A stretch of DNA of 64,000 nucleotides from Trichobilharzia regenti (Eukaryota > Platyhelminthes > Trematoda > Strigeidida > Schistosomatidae), in contig OX235262.1 in assembly GCA_944472135.2 (NCBI GenBank), positions 90,618,903-90,682,902 of the forward strand, given 5' to 3'. Shown here one piece after another: positions 35,602 to 45,360 of the stretch. Each line of letters begins with the position of its first letter. The first letter of the stretch is position 1. The position numbers were made by a program, and so were the translations under genes. The notes under the pieces are model-generated. The model made no database searches. It saw nothing but the letters and a program-made list of their open reading frames with translations, and was not told the origin of the DNA.

Positions 35602-36498
35602 AAGACGCACTTCAACACCCTTAGCAATCTTTAAACTATAAATAAACTAGCAGCATGGATGCATAAAGACATAGTACGGAACATACAGGATTAGTTTACC
35701 CTTAGAAATAGGACCTGTAACCTTCAAACGCTTGCTATATAAACTGTTTCCCCAATGACTATCCCTACCAGAACCCATCACTTATTTCTAAAACGCATCA
35801 GTCATTAGAACACTAAAACGCTCAGACTCATTAATACACATTATGACATTAAATAAACTCTAAGACTTCGCATAAATACGTGAAAAAAATACAATATAGA
35901 AAAATGTTTACTTAAGTATAATTTACAATTAAGATAAACATTTATAAATGCATAATATATAAATGTCCTTTTCATGTTCACATACTTTCTCTTTCTGGTA
36001 TTTTGCTGCTCCTATTCATCTTCTGGTCGAGGTCGAACAACCCTGCATCTAAACTGAAATGAGGATTAATTCCAAACCGTCTATCTCATAACCACTCAAA
36101 TTCCATGAACGATCCAATTCTACCATTTGAAGACGCTGGCGAACATGCTGTAAATGAGTATTCATGATCTGAAATGAAGAAGCAACTGGTTTTCAAACAG
36201 TTTTCAACATTTTACTCAACTTACGAATACAGTCCGCCATGCAGACACAAATGGAGCAAATGGAGAATTCTGGAATCGACCTCGGCACCATTTGATGCAG
36301 TAAAACAACCCAACATGACCTTATCTAGTTTTCGTATCCACGATCAAATTTCTTTCCTGTTATAAAACTACGATAAGACTACTGAAAAAATGGAATAAAT
36401 ATATCACTGATCTCAACATAATACATCAATAATCTTTAAGCCAAGGGTGCTGTTCACAACAAAGTTATATAAGAGAATTGACTTCAAGCTTTATTTTT

Positions 36499-36534
36499 CC
36501 CAGATATTTGTATTACATTCATCTGATGTCTGGG
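36499..36534 (+). promoter_or_regulatory. Conserved 3' UTR stem-loop module, family A
   Basis: CCCAGATAT (36499-36507) pairs with ATGTCTGGG (36526-36534), 9 bp with an 18-nt loop. It is bracketed by CTTCAAGCTTTATTTTT and TTTTTTGTTAATGCGAAG, both shared with families B and C. Confidence 0.65.
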
Positions 36535-36714
36535 TTTTTTGTTAATGCGAAGACAATATTTCTATATCTCTTTATGTGCTACACAAACAAACTTTATAGC
36601 AGACTGTTCCGACTGACTTTGATGTCAGAAAGAACAACCAAACTGTAAATCCATTATACATCAAATATTGTGTAATTTATATAATAACTTATCCATGCCT
36701 GTACAATTGGTATG

Positions 36715-36732
36715 TTCCTGCATAAACAGGAA
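36715..36732 (+). promoter_or_regulatory. 3'-terminal stem-loop, family A
   Basis: TTCCTG, loop CATAAA, CAGGAA, followed directly by GAAATATATATATA. It lies just before the tail, as in the other CR1-like families here, and is a probable recognition element for the RT. Confidence 0.6.
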
Positions 36733-36849
36733 GAAATATATATATATAATTACTCTCTCGTTTACACTTGGCTTATCCTCACTAAACTGACCACTGGTAT
36801 TCGTCCTTTCAAACGAACTGATACTAGCATAGTCATTGCACAAGATACT

Positions 36850-38469
36850 TTATTTGATGGGCGTCTTTTTCATTCTGGGTGTCAGCACCAACGACGACTG
36901 TTTGATATCAATTGATGAATTTAGCGGTGGATCAAAAGCTGTTGTTGCTTGGCTTTCAGAAGTTTGTCTACCTGCAAGACCACCACCACTGGTGTCTTTT
37001 ACTATCAGCTCAGGTTTAGCACTAGCATCTGATGACAGGTGGGCTACATGCTGATCAATCACACTGACGGTCTCACAAGTACGCATGCCTTCTGCAACTG
37101 CACCTGCATTTATTTCTACTTCACGTTCAAGTTGTACAGAACCTATATTTAACTTAGCGTTAGTAGGCATTCCCTCCATTTCATCATGATCAACCAAAGA
37201 GGAATCTGAACTATCATGATCATTATCAGAAATATTCAATTTACCGTCATGTTCATCATTTTCAAACTCTTCAATAACAGAAGTAGACAATTTCGGCTCC
37301 TCCTCACAAATCATTAAAGGTTTTATATCTTCACTCTGACTAGTTATACTTTGTAAACTTGTAGGGTCAGAACTGCACTCTGAAGCAGTAACTCTATTCT
37401 GTGACACTCTATTCAACAATGGCTTACCAGTTGTAACTACAGACTTCTTGACCTCACCGTTATCGTCACACAATTCGGAGTCAGACCTGGAGTTTACATT
37501 TAGCTTATCACTGAACTTGCTCACTGATTCACAGTTCACCTTTGTATGCACCTCTTGCAAACGTGTAAACCACAACCGTGTTTGTCTTGCATCTTGTAAC
37601 TTATCTGTTGAGGATGTACTACGAAACCTGTTGCACTCACTAAGTTTATATGCATTACTAGACATCATGGAGCCTTCTCGATATCCACCTCTCTGAGGCC
37701 TATTCGTCATCAGTGACTGCATTTGGCTCTTAGACTGCTCTATTCTAGGGGTGAGATGTAATAGACTGGCGAACTTGCTCATCGATCCATTGACACTATC
37801 TTTTACTAGTTTCAGGATATCATCAAATTTTGGCTCGATACCCTCATCCTCCATACGGTAGCTTATCTTCACCCACTTTCTTTGCAGTTGAGTAGGTAGG
37901 CGTCTTGCTATTACTTCTAGTATAAAACTCGAGTTGAGGTCACTCATGCAATTCATAGAAATCAAGGTATTCTTATAAGTCATAAGATCATCTAAAAACT
38001 CAGTAAGTGCCTTGGAGTCATCTTGAAGTTGACTGCCGTTACCTTTGACGGCTTCGTATACGTTCCTTGCAATCATTGAAGGTCTTCCAAACCTTTGACG
38101 TAATATGCTCATAGCCTCATCGCAGCCCTCTTTTGGCTTCATAAACTTACAGCACTGTATAGCTCTTGCAGCATCTCCAGTGCAATATCTCATCAAATAC
38201 ATTAACTTCAATTCATCACTTAATAGAAAACTACTCGACATGATCTCAAACTCCTTTACAAATTGTAAATAATCAGCCGGGTTTCCATCGAAACACCGTG
38301 GTTCAAATTTAGGGAGTTTGATGTTCCTATTATCCCTGAACGGCGAAACAGTAACATCAACCATATCGCGTTTAACATCAGACACATCGTTACAATTAAC
38401 AGACAAGTCACCATGACTTACTTTCCTGTTTGAATCCAAGACACTCTGTCCCTTCTTTGACCCAGGCAT
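36850..38469 (-). CDS. BEL/Pao-type gag, right-arm copy
   Basis: 539-residue gag-like protein, same start (MPGSKKGQS) as the left copy but without its premature stop, ending KKTPIK. The DUF1759-like core is at residues about 50-150. The zinc-knuckle-like segment is more damaged (WFTRLQEVHTKVNC). The C-terminal half is acidic and Ser/Asp-rich with no recognised domain. No pol gene follows. The region between gag and the 3' LTR is occupied by the family A insertion. Confidence 0.75.
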   Translation of the reverse strand: MPGSKKGQSVLDSNRKVSHGDLSVNCNDVSDVKRDMVDVTVSPFRDNRNIKLPKFEPRCFDGNPADYLQFVKEFEIMSSSFLLSDELKLMYLMRYCTGDAARAIQCCKFMKPKEGCDEAMSILRQRFGRPSMIARNVYEAVKGNGSQLQDDSKALTEFLDDLMTYKNTLISMNCMSDLNSSFILEVIARRLPTQLQRKWVKISYRMEDEGIEPKFDDILKLVKDSVNGSMSKFASLLHLTPRIEQSKSQMQSLMTNRPQRGGYREGSMMSSNAYKLSECNRFRSTSSTDKLQDARQTRLWFTRLQEVHTKVNCESVSKFSDKLNVNSRSDSELCDDNGEVKKSVVTTGKPLLNRVSQNRVTASECSSDPTSLQSITSQSEDIKPLMICEEEPKLSTSVIEEFENDEHDGKLNISDNDHDSSDSSLVDHDEMEGMPTNAKLNIGSVQLEREVEINAGAVAEGMRTCETVSVIDQHVAHLSSDASAKPELIVKDTSGGGLAGRQTSESQATTAFDPPLNSSIDIKQSSLVLTPRMKKTPIK

Positions 38470-38614
38470 TGTTGAACTTGACCCAATTCCAAAAACGTTC
38501 CAGATATTGCTTGTTCAAAGAGGACTTGACCGGCACCAGGAAAGATGAACGGTGACTATCCAAACTTTCACCAACTGTCCGAATCCGCCAGAGTCTGTTT
38601 CTACCGTCAGAAAC

Positions 38615-38972
38615 TGTCAGCCACGTCTCGTAAACCGTTAATGTCCAGCTCTTGACACGCTCGGGCCCACGCTGTTCCTTGAAGTTTTCAGAAACGCTTA
38701 GTTATAACGGACGAAAAAACCAAAACACCGATTGGCCGCTTGAGATTTCTTTATTGTTACACCAACATGTAAAAATAATAACTGAACTAAGGTCTGTGAA
38801 CAAATATTACAATAATAAATCATAGTATTACTTCTGACGACGTTTCACTCTTCTTTCTGAACAGCGACCGATGAGACGATGACTGTCGTACTGATGCCTC
38901 CGCGAAATTTGGGGAAGTTGATTTTGAGCAAACAACCAAGAATTGATCGTTCAATCTTCAACTCCATTGACT
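38615..38972 (-). repeat. 5' LTR of right-arm gag-only element
   Basis: 358 bp, plus-strand start TGTCAGCCACG. The terminal base that should be A reads T (38972). Followed by the duplication TGTAC. Confidence 0.8.
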
Positions 38973-40923
38973 TGTACTGTTTGTATATATGTATGGTGTG
39001 TCATGTCAATTGATGTTTTTGGATTCATTGTGTTTACTTGTTGTTTTCGTACTTTGTTGTATTGCATAATTTTGTCAAATTTTTCGTCGCGATTACTTCT
39101 GAAGTTGTTTCGAGTCTCCTACATCCGTGAATGAATTGATAATAATAATAATGATTTACTTTATTCCAAAAACAGTACTTGTGATACAGAATGGAATTTT
39201 CAGCAATAATCACAATATTGCATCTAATTTCCTCAAATTATAAGTAAAAATTAATCACACAGAAAATTTTCCACATTTACAATAGAGGTAGTGTCAAAAA
39301 CACGCAGCATATAGAATGGAAATAACAATAATAATGATAACAGCTAGGGTAATAATAATAAGAATACAAGTGAAAATTGCCGTTGGCTTGTGTCACACAG
39401 TATTGGCAATGTGGTATAGAAATCCTAACATGTTTAAAAATATTGAGTATAACGTTCTCTTTACATGATATGGTGAAGGGAAAGACAAAGATTACAGCCG
39501 TCATGGAGATAAGTTGGTGTTTGCAATTATGAGAGTAAAACAGAGAAGTAACAGGACCATAAATATAATAGAAGTAATAAAAGTAAATCTTCAAGGTATA
39601 TAAGGACGGATGGAGGAAATTGTTTATTTACTAGATGAAAAAAGGTTAGTTAATTCTTGCCTGACACTATTTTCATCACATAAAATACGTGCCAAGTATG
39701 GTATCATAGAATTTTTATACTTAGACGTGCGAGCATACAGTTTTCTGAAGTTACTCCTTGTTCTACCTGGGGAGATGCAAGGTGAAAGCTGAGGGTAAAG
39801 CGGATGCTCCAAGTCAGACAAAATCCCTTTAGCAAATTTATTGCACGAAGTCAAGTGCCTATCGACAACGACGTTAACTATGTGGTCCACTGGGACACCA
39901 CTCACCCTACTGACAGTCTTCAGTATCCTACGAATTGTGACATAGTCCTTTTTAAGCAAACCAGGAAAGAATAAGGGTGAGCAATATAGAAGAATAGGTA
40001 AAAAGAATAGGTGATTGATGTTAAAGAGAGCAGATGGGTCGTATACTCCGGAAAATATATTGCTGAGAATGATATGCACACGGAGATTATGATCAGCTGT
40101 GGAATCGATGATTGAGAATGAACGTTTCTATTTAGGCCGTGGTGCCACACGCCGAGGAGCGAGAGTGTAGACCACTGAGGCTTGCATGCGTCACCATTAC
40201 TAGAACTGAGTCAGAATGAGTGACAAGCGATCGCAGTGGTAGTTGGTAGTGAATAGATAAGAGGATGTGCGAAGAGTATCATGAGTTGCTACTATGGTCA
40301 CGTTACGTTCTGCAAGAGTCATTCTAGCAAGTGACGATTGTGTTACAAAATGTCAAGAGGATGCCCTTACCTAGAAGACGTAGGTGGTCACCGACGAGTG
40401 TGATTGTGCTGTGGGTATGCCTGTGGTGTGTTGGCTTTTCTGTTTGTTTTCCATTTCAGCTTTGCCCATGTGACTCAGGTTCTCGCAATGGCATCCAAGT
40501 CAACGTGTATTGGTCGTGATGAAAAAAGGAGATGGATGCGTATTTTGCCAGGAGTGTCAATGTAGTTGAAGATTGAACGATCAATTCATGGTTGTTTGCT
40601 GAAACCCAACTCCTCCATATTTTATGCGGGAGTCATCAATCCATGAGTCATCGTCTCATCGTTCGCTGTTCAGTGGAAGATCAAAAACTATCAGAAGTAT
40701 TATCGTGATTTATTGTTATAACATCTATTCTTAGACCCTGTGTATAATAACCTTATTGTTGGTTACATGTTGGCGTAAGAAAAAAGGATTCTCGAGTCGC
40801 CAATCTGTGTTCTGGTTTTTCCGCGTTGAATATTACAAATTGTTTCTGAAGGTCTTCCAGGGACAGCGTGAGGTCCAGCGTAGTAAGACCTGGACATTGA
40901 CAGTTTCTGAGTGTTGGCTGCCA
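38973..40923 (+). mobile_element. Older LTR-element copy: internal region and LTR
   Basis: 38973-39141 and 40014-40554 match the internal region at 8780-9440 with many substitutions. A diverged LTR (40555-40923, starting TGTCAATGTAG, ending GGCTGCCA) follows. The copy is split by a nested non-LTR fragment (39142-40013) and, upstream, by the whole younger element. Confidence 0.75.
39142..40013 (-). mobile_element. 5'-truncated non-LTR retrotransposon (family F)
   Basis: Reverse insertion starting with an (AAT)n tail. Comparison with 8930-8955 shows the empty site GAATTGATTGATG and a 4-bp target duplication TGAT. Its coding remnant (about 39624-40010) is the C-terminus of an ORF2-type protein (FFPGLLKKD, then RVSGVPVD, VVDRHL, then YLARILCDE). 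No RT catalytic motif remains. The family differs from A, B and C. Confidence 0.7.
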
Positions 40924-42278
40924 GGGTTAGTGAAGCGAGAAACGTAGCCCAGCACACGGGGGGGGGCATCCGTCTTTCAACGGGTAGAGAAAGACCTACA
41001 AATGATGAGGAAGATACAGTTTCTACTTGGTTGTCCGTCCATCCATCTGAGTTTCTAAATTCATTAGCTCATCTGAGTGGCCTTATCACTATGTTGTAGA
41101 AACCTAAAAGGAGTACTAATTTGTTTATCTTCAGTTTGTCGGAAATGACCACAGCACAGACAGGTAGACAAATATGGACCATCTAAAATATAAAGGAAAA
41201 GAGAAACATTCCAAGTTGTGGACGTCAGTGAAAGCCGTCTTGTATCCAGGTCTGGTCAGAAATGGTTCGAAATGATTACACCCCATTGAATATTGTCTTC
41301 CTCGTAAATCCTGACCCTTCTCTTTGAAATAATCATTGGGAATTTGTGAACAACCTCGGGAAACGCTTGCATTTTTATGAACAATTTAAGTGGTCTACGT
41401 TCTATAAAATTTATATTTGTGTGGAAGAGAAATAGGCATCTGTACATAATTCGAAAGTTTCTGAATACTTGGTAATATTGCTGAAAGGTCAGTCCTGCGA
41501 AAGATTTTAGGTAGCAATTAATGGTTAGGCCATCTGCAGCACATTGTATTCAAAAGTTGAACAGCTTTGAGTTGTCTATTTCCTTACGTCGGGGAAATAA
41601 ATAGTGGCTGATATCTCAGGAAATGTATAAAAGGAGTCGCAGATGGTCTTCGTAATAAACGACACCAAGGAAACCTTCCGAAAATAGGTACCTTCACACT
41701 TAACTACCTCTGGATTAAAGATTATCCAACCAGTCCCAAACATGGTGATTCCACGACCAGTTTGCAGTCGATTGCATCCTGACTACCCACAAAAAATCGC
41801 ATTCCAATGGACCAGAGTTGGATTAGGCTCCAACTTCTTCTCAGTTCGAGTTTTCTGCCCCTCACATTCTCGATTTGACATCACTCCACTAGTTTCCAGT
41901 GGAAAGCTTCAGATGGAGTCTAGATAATTATGCGGCAGTACTTGGCCTGTGCCAAACAAACAAGAAGGAAATATAAACCCTACATACTAAAAAGTTGGGA
42001 TGATTGTCAGTCCTTCACTTGCTCTACCTACCCTTTTTCCACTGACAAACTGTACCCCACTATTTAGCCTTTTCCGTTTAATTAGAAACTTCGTATATTT
42101 TTACCCTTTAGAATCACATCACAGACATTCTCTTACCCCTAACATCTCATTGTATCGGACCACACGCAACGAATGAAGTTGGAAAGGGTCAACTTCAGTC
42201 AAGACAGCCTTAACACGGAGAACAAAGGATCTGTGAAGTCTAATTACCACCATCCCCCTGAAGCATACCGAAGTTGTC
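40924..42278. other. Unassigned sequence between LTR and transposon P2
   Basis: No recognisable gene, RNA or element ends. A G-run (40961-40969) is the only oddity. It ends at the terminal inverted repeat at 42279. Confidence 0.45.
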
Positions 42279-42310
42279 GGCAGCCTGTAGACGGCCGTAA
42301 TTTTGAGTGA
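42279..42310 (+). repeat. Outer terminal inverted repeat, left
   Basis: GGCAGCCTGTAGACGG followed by CCGTAATTTTGAG. It is the exact inverse of 59388-59419. A third copy with one change lies at 54151. Confidence 0.8.
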
Positions 42311-42921
42311 CCGCGAATGAGATAAACAAGCGATTCGCTCGCTTTTGATTGGCCAGTTTGTCATTCGAGTTGAGGTAATTTCAAACATCATTTTGCTGCT
42401 TGGTTAAGTTCTGAATTTCCGTGAGCGTTTTATCAAATTGGAGAGATAACTGACAACACAAATTATTACAGCTCAGGAAAGAAATGATATAGCAGTAGAT
42501 TTATTTGCTGAATTCAACGAATTCATGCCAAATTACGATCTAAGGATTTCTCAGGAGTGTCAAGAATGCAAACAATGTCTTGAAGAGGTAATAACTTCAC
42601 GCAACTTCAATTATCGCTTGACCATTATTTTCAGAGATCCTTAAATAAATATAATATACGCAGTGGTCGGGCTAATCATCATAAAAATGGCATGGTTGAT
42701 GCAGCATATGCTGCATGTTATATATATATATGCTGCTTGTTATAATTCTGAATTAAATCTCAATAATTCTGAAATAATTCTAGCATCCTATAGTGAGTGA
42801 ATTCTGAATTTGTTCTGAAATCGTTTGTTTAGTGGCACAGACTAGAACTAAGTGCTAGTTTTCAGCATAACTAGCGCTAATTCAGAACCGTGTTCTTCTT
42901 TTAAGCATAGCAAAGACTAAA

Positions 42922-43480
42922 TTCAGCACATAGTGGCAATTTTTTCAGCCTAATTTAAGCCTTCGCGGATCATTTTCAGCACTGACTAGCACCAATTCAG
43001 AACGAAAAGACTTAATTCAGCACATAGTGGCAATTTTTTCAGCCTAATTTAAGCCTTCGCGGATCATTTTCAGCACTGACTAGCACTAATTCAGAACGAA
43101 AAGACTTAATTCAGCACATAGTGGCAATTTTTTCAGCCTAATTTAAGCCTTCGCGGATCATTTTCAGCACTGACTAGCACTAATTCAGAACGAAAAGACT
43201 TAATTCAGCACATAGTGGCAATTTTTTCAGCCTAATTTAAGCCTTCGCGGATCATTTTCAGCACTGACTAGCACTAATTCAGAACGAAAAGACTTAATTC
43301 AGCACATAGTGGCAATTTTTTCAGCCTAATTTAAGCCTTCGCGGATCATTTTCAGCACTGACTAGCACTAATTCAGAACGAAAAGACTTAATTCAGCACA
43401 TAGTGGCAATTTTTTCAGCCTAATTTAAGCCTTCGCGGATCATTTTCAGCACTGACTAGCACTAATTCAGAACGAAAGAA
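42922..43480. repeat. 94-bp minisatellite, six copies
   Basis: Units start TTCAGCACATAGTGGC at 42922, 43016, 43110, 43204, 43298 and 43392, an exact 94-bp period. The inner motif TTTTCAGCACTGACTAGCAC recurs in diverged form at 42860-42900 and 48815-48850. The right transposon copy has only about two units (58605-58800). Confidence 0.95.
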
Positions 43481-43521
43481 CTTCTACTTATTATCATCCT
43501 ACGCCGGCGAAATTCATTTAT

Positions 43522-45106
43522 TCAAGTGCAGAAGAAATCAGTTTTTATAATTGAGACTTTTGTATTTATAAATTGTAGTACAACGTCACTGCAATCCGTC
43601 AAGTGCGATCCACTGGCAGCAACCTGCAAATAAGCAGAATAAAATATTAGTGGGTGAAAAATTGTGCTCAGCACATTCTGAGCACTGACATTTATAGAAG
43701 TTTACTTACATAAGTGCCACTGTTATATCCCCCAGTATCTTTTTCATTTGCCTAAAAAAGAAAACAATATTGTGATTACTACATGCTGAACAAACGTTCA
43801 CTTATAGAAGTAAGCAGGCGTTTCACAATATTACCTGAATTCCTTGCTTCCGCTTACGCCTCTGGACACGATCTTTCAAATTATGAAAGTACGATTTCGT
43901 GGCCTTATCCATCATTTCACAAATCTCTCCGGTCGTCATTTGTTGGCCGGAGAAGTGCGACATAATTAAAGCTAGAGAACTAATTACTTCATTATTGAAA
44001 CTTACTTCTCATTATTTTATAAAAGGCATAAGGCACAATGCTTGACTTTGACAAAGTCCCCTGGAATGTAAACTTCAAACCCAATTCAGGTTTTATAACT
44101 TGGTGCATCATGACCTTAAGCGACAACTTTGGATCACTCTGAAGGCAGCTAGCCATCTTAGCAGTCTACAAGAAATAAGAATTGAATACGTCAACTCACA
44201 TATTGCTGTTTGTACTTTTCGTCTCTTAAAGATGCTTCCAGCATCTCTAACTGGTCTTCATTCTCGATCGGAAAGTGCAGTGTTAGGTCCCCGTTTGCTG
44301 GAGGGTAGGTTTGCTGTCGAAATTTTCTATCAGTAGTAATAATGTTCAATATTTTCGTGCACAGGTTAATGATTTCCATATTTGTATCTTTAAATAAATA
44401 ATTATTTTCAAGTAATTACCGAGTAATTTCTTAATTAAGGATTCAGTAGCATATTCGTTAGAGGGCAATCTAAAGCATAAATAAAAATTGTGACAATTAT
44501 TCCTACCGGTCACACACACACTTCTTTTTGGCAATAGGAGATGAAGACTGGAATTGGGGGGCACCCGAAGTACTGAAAATGAAGGGCTTTCCATCAAGTT
44601 AATACCTTGGAATTGGGGCCACGAAGTCATCAAATATGTTATAATCTGGATATTGTGGTTTGATGCAAGCAACCTCACTGGCAGCTACTTCAATATCCAT
44701 TGAGTTGTAAAGGAAATTTTTATCATTTTTCTTGGCATCCCTGAAAAATGTGTTAGACAGACAACGATACCTACCTTTTCGGTCTCTTACTGGGCATTGG
44801 CAACGTGTCATCGTCCATGTCTACATTCCTGGTGCCTTGATCATTGCTTTTCATAAGCTCTATACCCTTTTTACAGTTCTCATACGTATCTAGAAGGGTG
44901 ATAATGAAATATGCCAACTTACCAAATTCCTGCAGTTGACGGAATTGAAATACTGACCATCCAGCCCCGGTAAACATAGGCTCTAGATGGTTTGCTGTGC
45001 TGCTGTACGCACATAAACCACTTCGCATAACCCAAGTGTTTGGGATAGCGACTACAGTGTCATCTTCAAGCGAACGGACGACGAGGTATCTGATTGGTGT
45101 AGAATT
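43522..45106 (-). CDS. DUF4806-type accessory protein, nine exons, micro-introns
   Basis: Spliced minus-strand gene: exons 45106-44775, 44740-44606, 44572-44507, 44469-44420, 44387-44200, 44165-44006, 43971-43835, 43751-43710 and 43623-43522. All introns are GT-AG, of 34, 33, 37, 32, 34, 34, 83 and 86 bp, and every junction keeps the frame. The joined frame is 403 residues plus stop. The N-terminal part (RYLVVRSLEDDTVVAIPNTW, later YENCKKGIELM) and the C-terminal half (EASLRDEKYKQQY, then SLKVMMHHVIKPEVGLKFTF) resemble DUF4806-domain proteins found beside this transposase type in animals. The start exon upstream of 45106 was not identified. Function is unknown; a transposition or DNA-binding partner is an inference. 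Confidence 0.75.
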
Positions 45107-45360
45107 CTGCAAAAGGATATGTGATGAAGTGTAAATACGGCTGTTACTTTATCATGTATCAGGTTGCTTAAAATCAATAACAGCACGGATATACCTATAT
45201 CTCAAAAACGCGGAATAAACTGTCAAATGAACTTCAGTTTCACCAACAACATCAGCCAGTTAGAGGTAGATTTTCGGATTTGACAACAAATAGACGTTAC
45301 AAAAAAACTTAGACGAATTACACATCAACAGTTCAAGCCAAAAATTACGGCACAGTACCC

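Larger units (their letters stand above)
30683..36750 (+). mobile_element. Apparently complete CR1-like retrotransposon, family A
   Basis: About 6.07 kb: a 135-bp 5' region (with the hairpin AGTACTTG/CAAGTACT near 30752-30769), ORF1, overlapping ORF2, and a 1.15-kb 3' UTR with two stem-loops and a (TA)n tail. Both ORFs are open and the endonuclease and RT motifs are intact, so this copy could be recent. The empty site survives at 8225-8280 in the left arm. Comparison shows no target duplication and loss of about 12 bp of target. Whether 30683 is the true 5' end cannot be judged without another full copy. Confidence 0.88.
22568..38972. repeat. Palindrome P1, right arm
   Basis: Inverted counterpart of 6026-16498. 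It is longer because it contains the family A element (30683-36750) and one extra ~190-bp repeat unit, although it has lost 305 bp of the RTE fragment. The outer limit is the LTR end at 38972. Beyond it the older LTR element continues, whereas the left arm is followed by unrelated sequence. Confidence 0.9.
28963..38972 (-). mobile_element. Gag-only LTR retrotransposon (BEL/Pao-type), right-arm copy
   Basis: Reverse-oriented copy with LTRs 28963-29320 and 38615-38972, flanked by the 5-bp duplication TGTAC (28958-28962 and 38973-38977). The gag gene is at 36850-38469 on the minus strand. A 6-kb family A element (30683-36750) is inserted between gag and the 3' LTR. Because the flanks belong to an older copy of the same family, this is an element nested in its own relative. 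Confidence 0.85.

Noticed and set aside
6026..38972. Palindrome P1 as a simple fold-back read artefact
   Set aside because: Arms differ by substitutions, a 6-kb insertion, a 305-bp deletion and repeat number, which a single-molecule artefact would not produce. A haplotype join is still not excluded.
42922..43480. CRISPR-like direct repeats
   Set aside because: Units are contiguous 94-bp tandem repeats without unique spacers, in a eukaryotic transposon.
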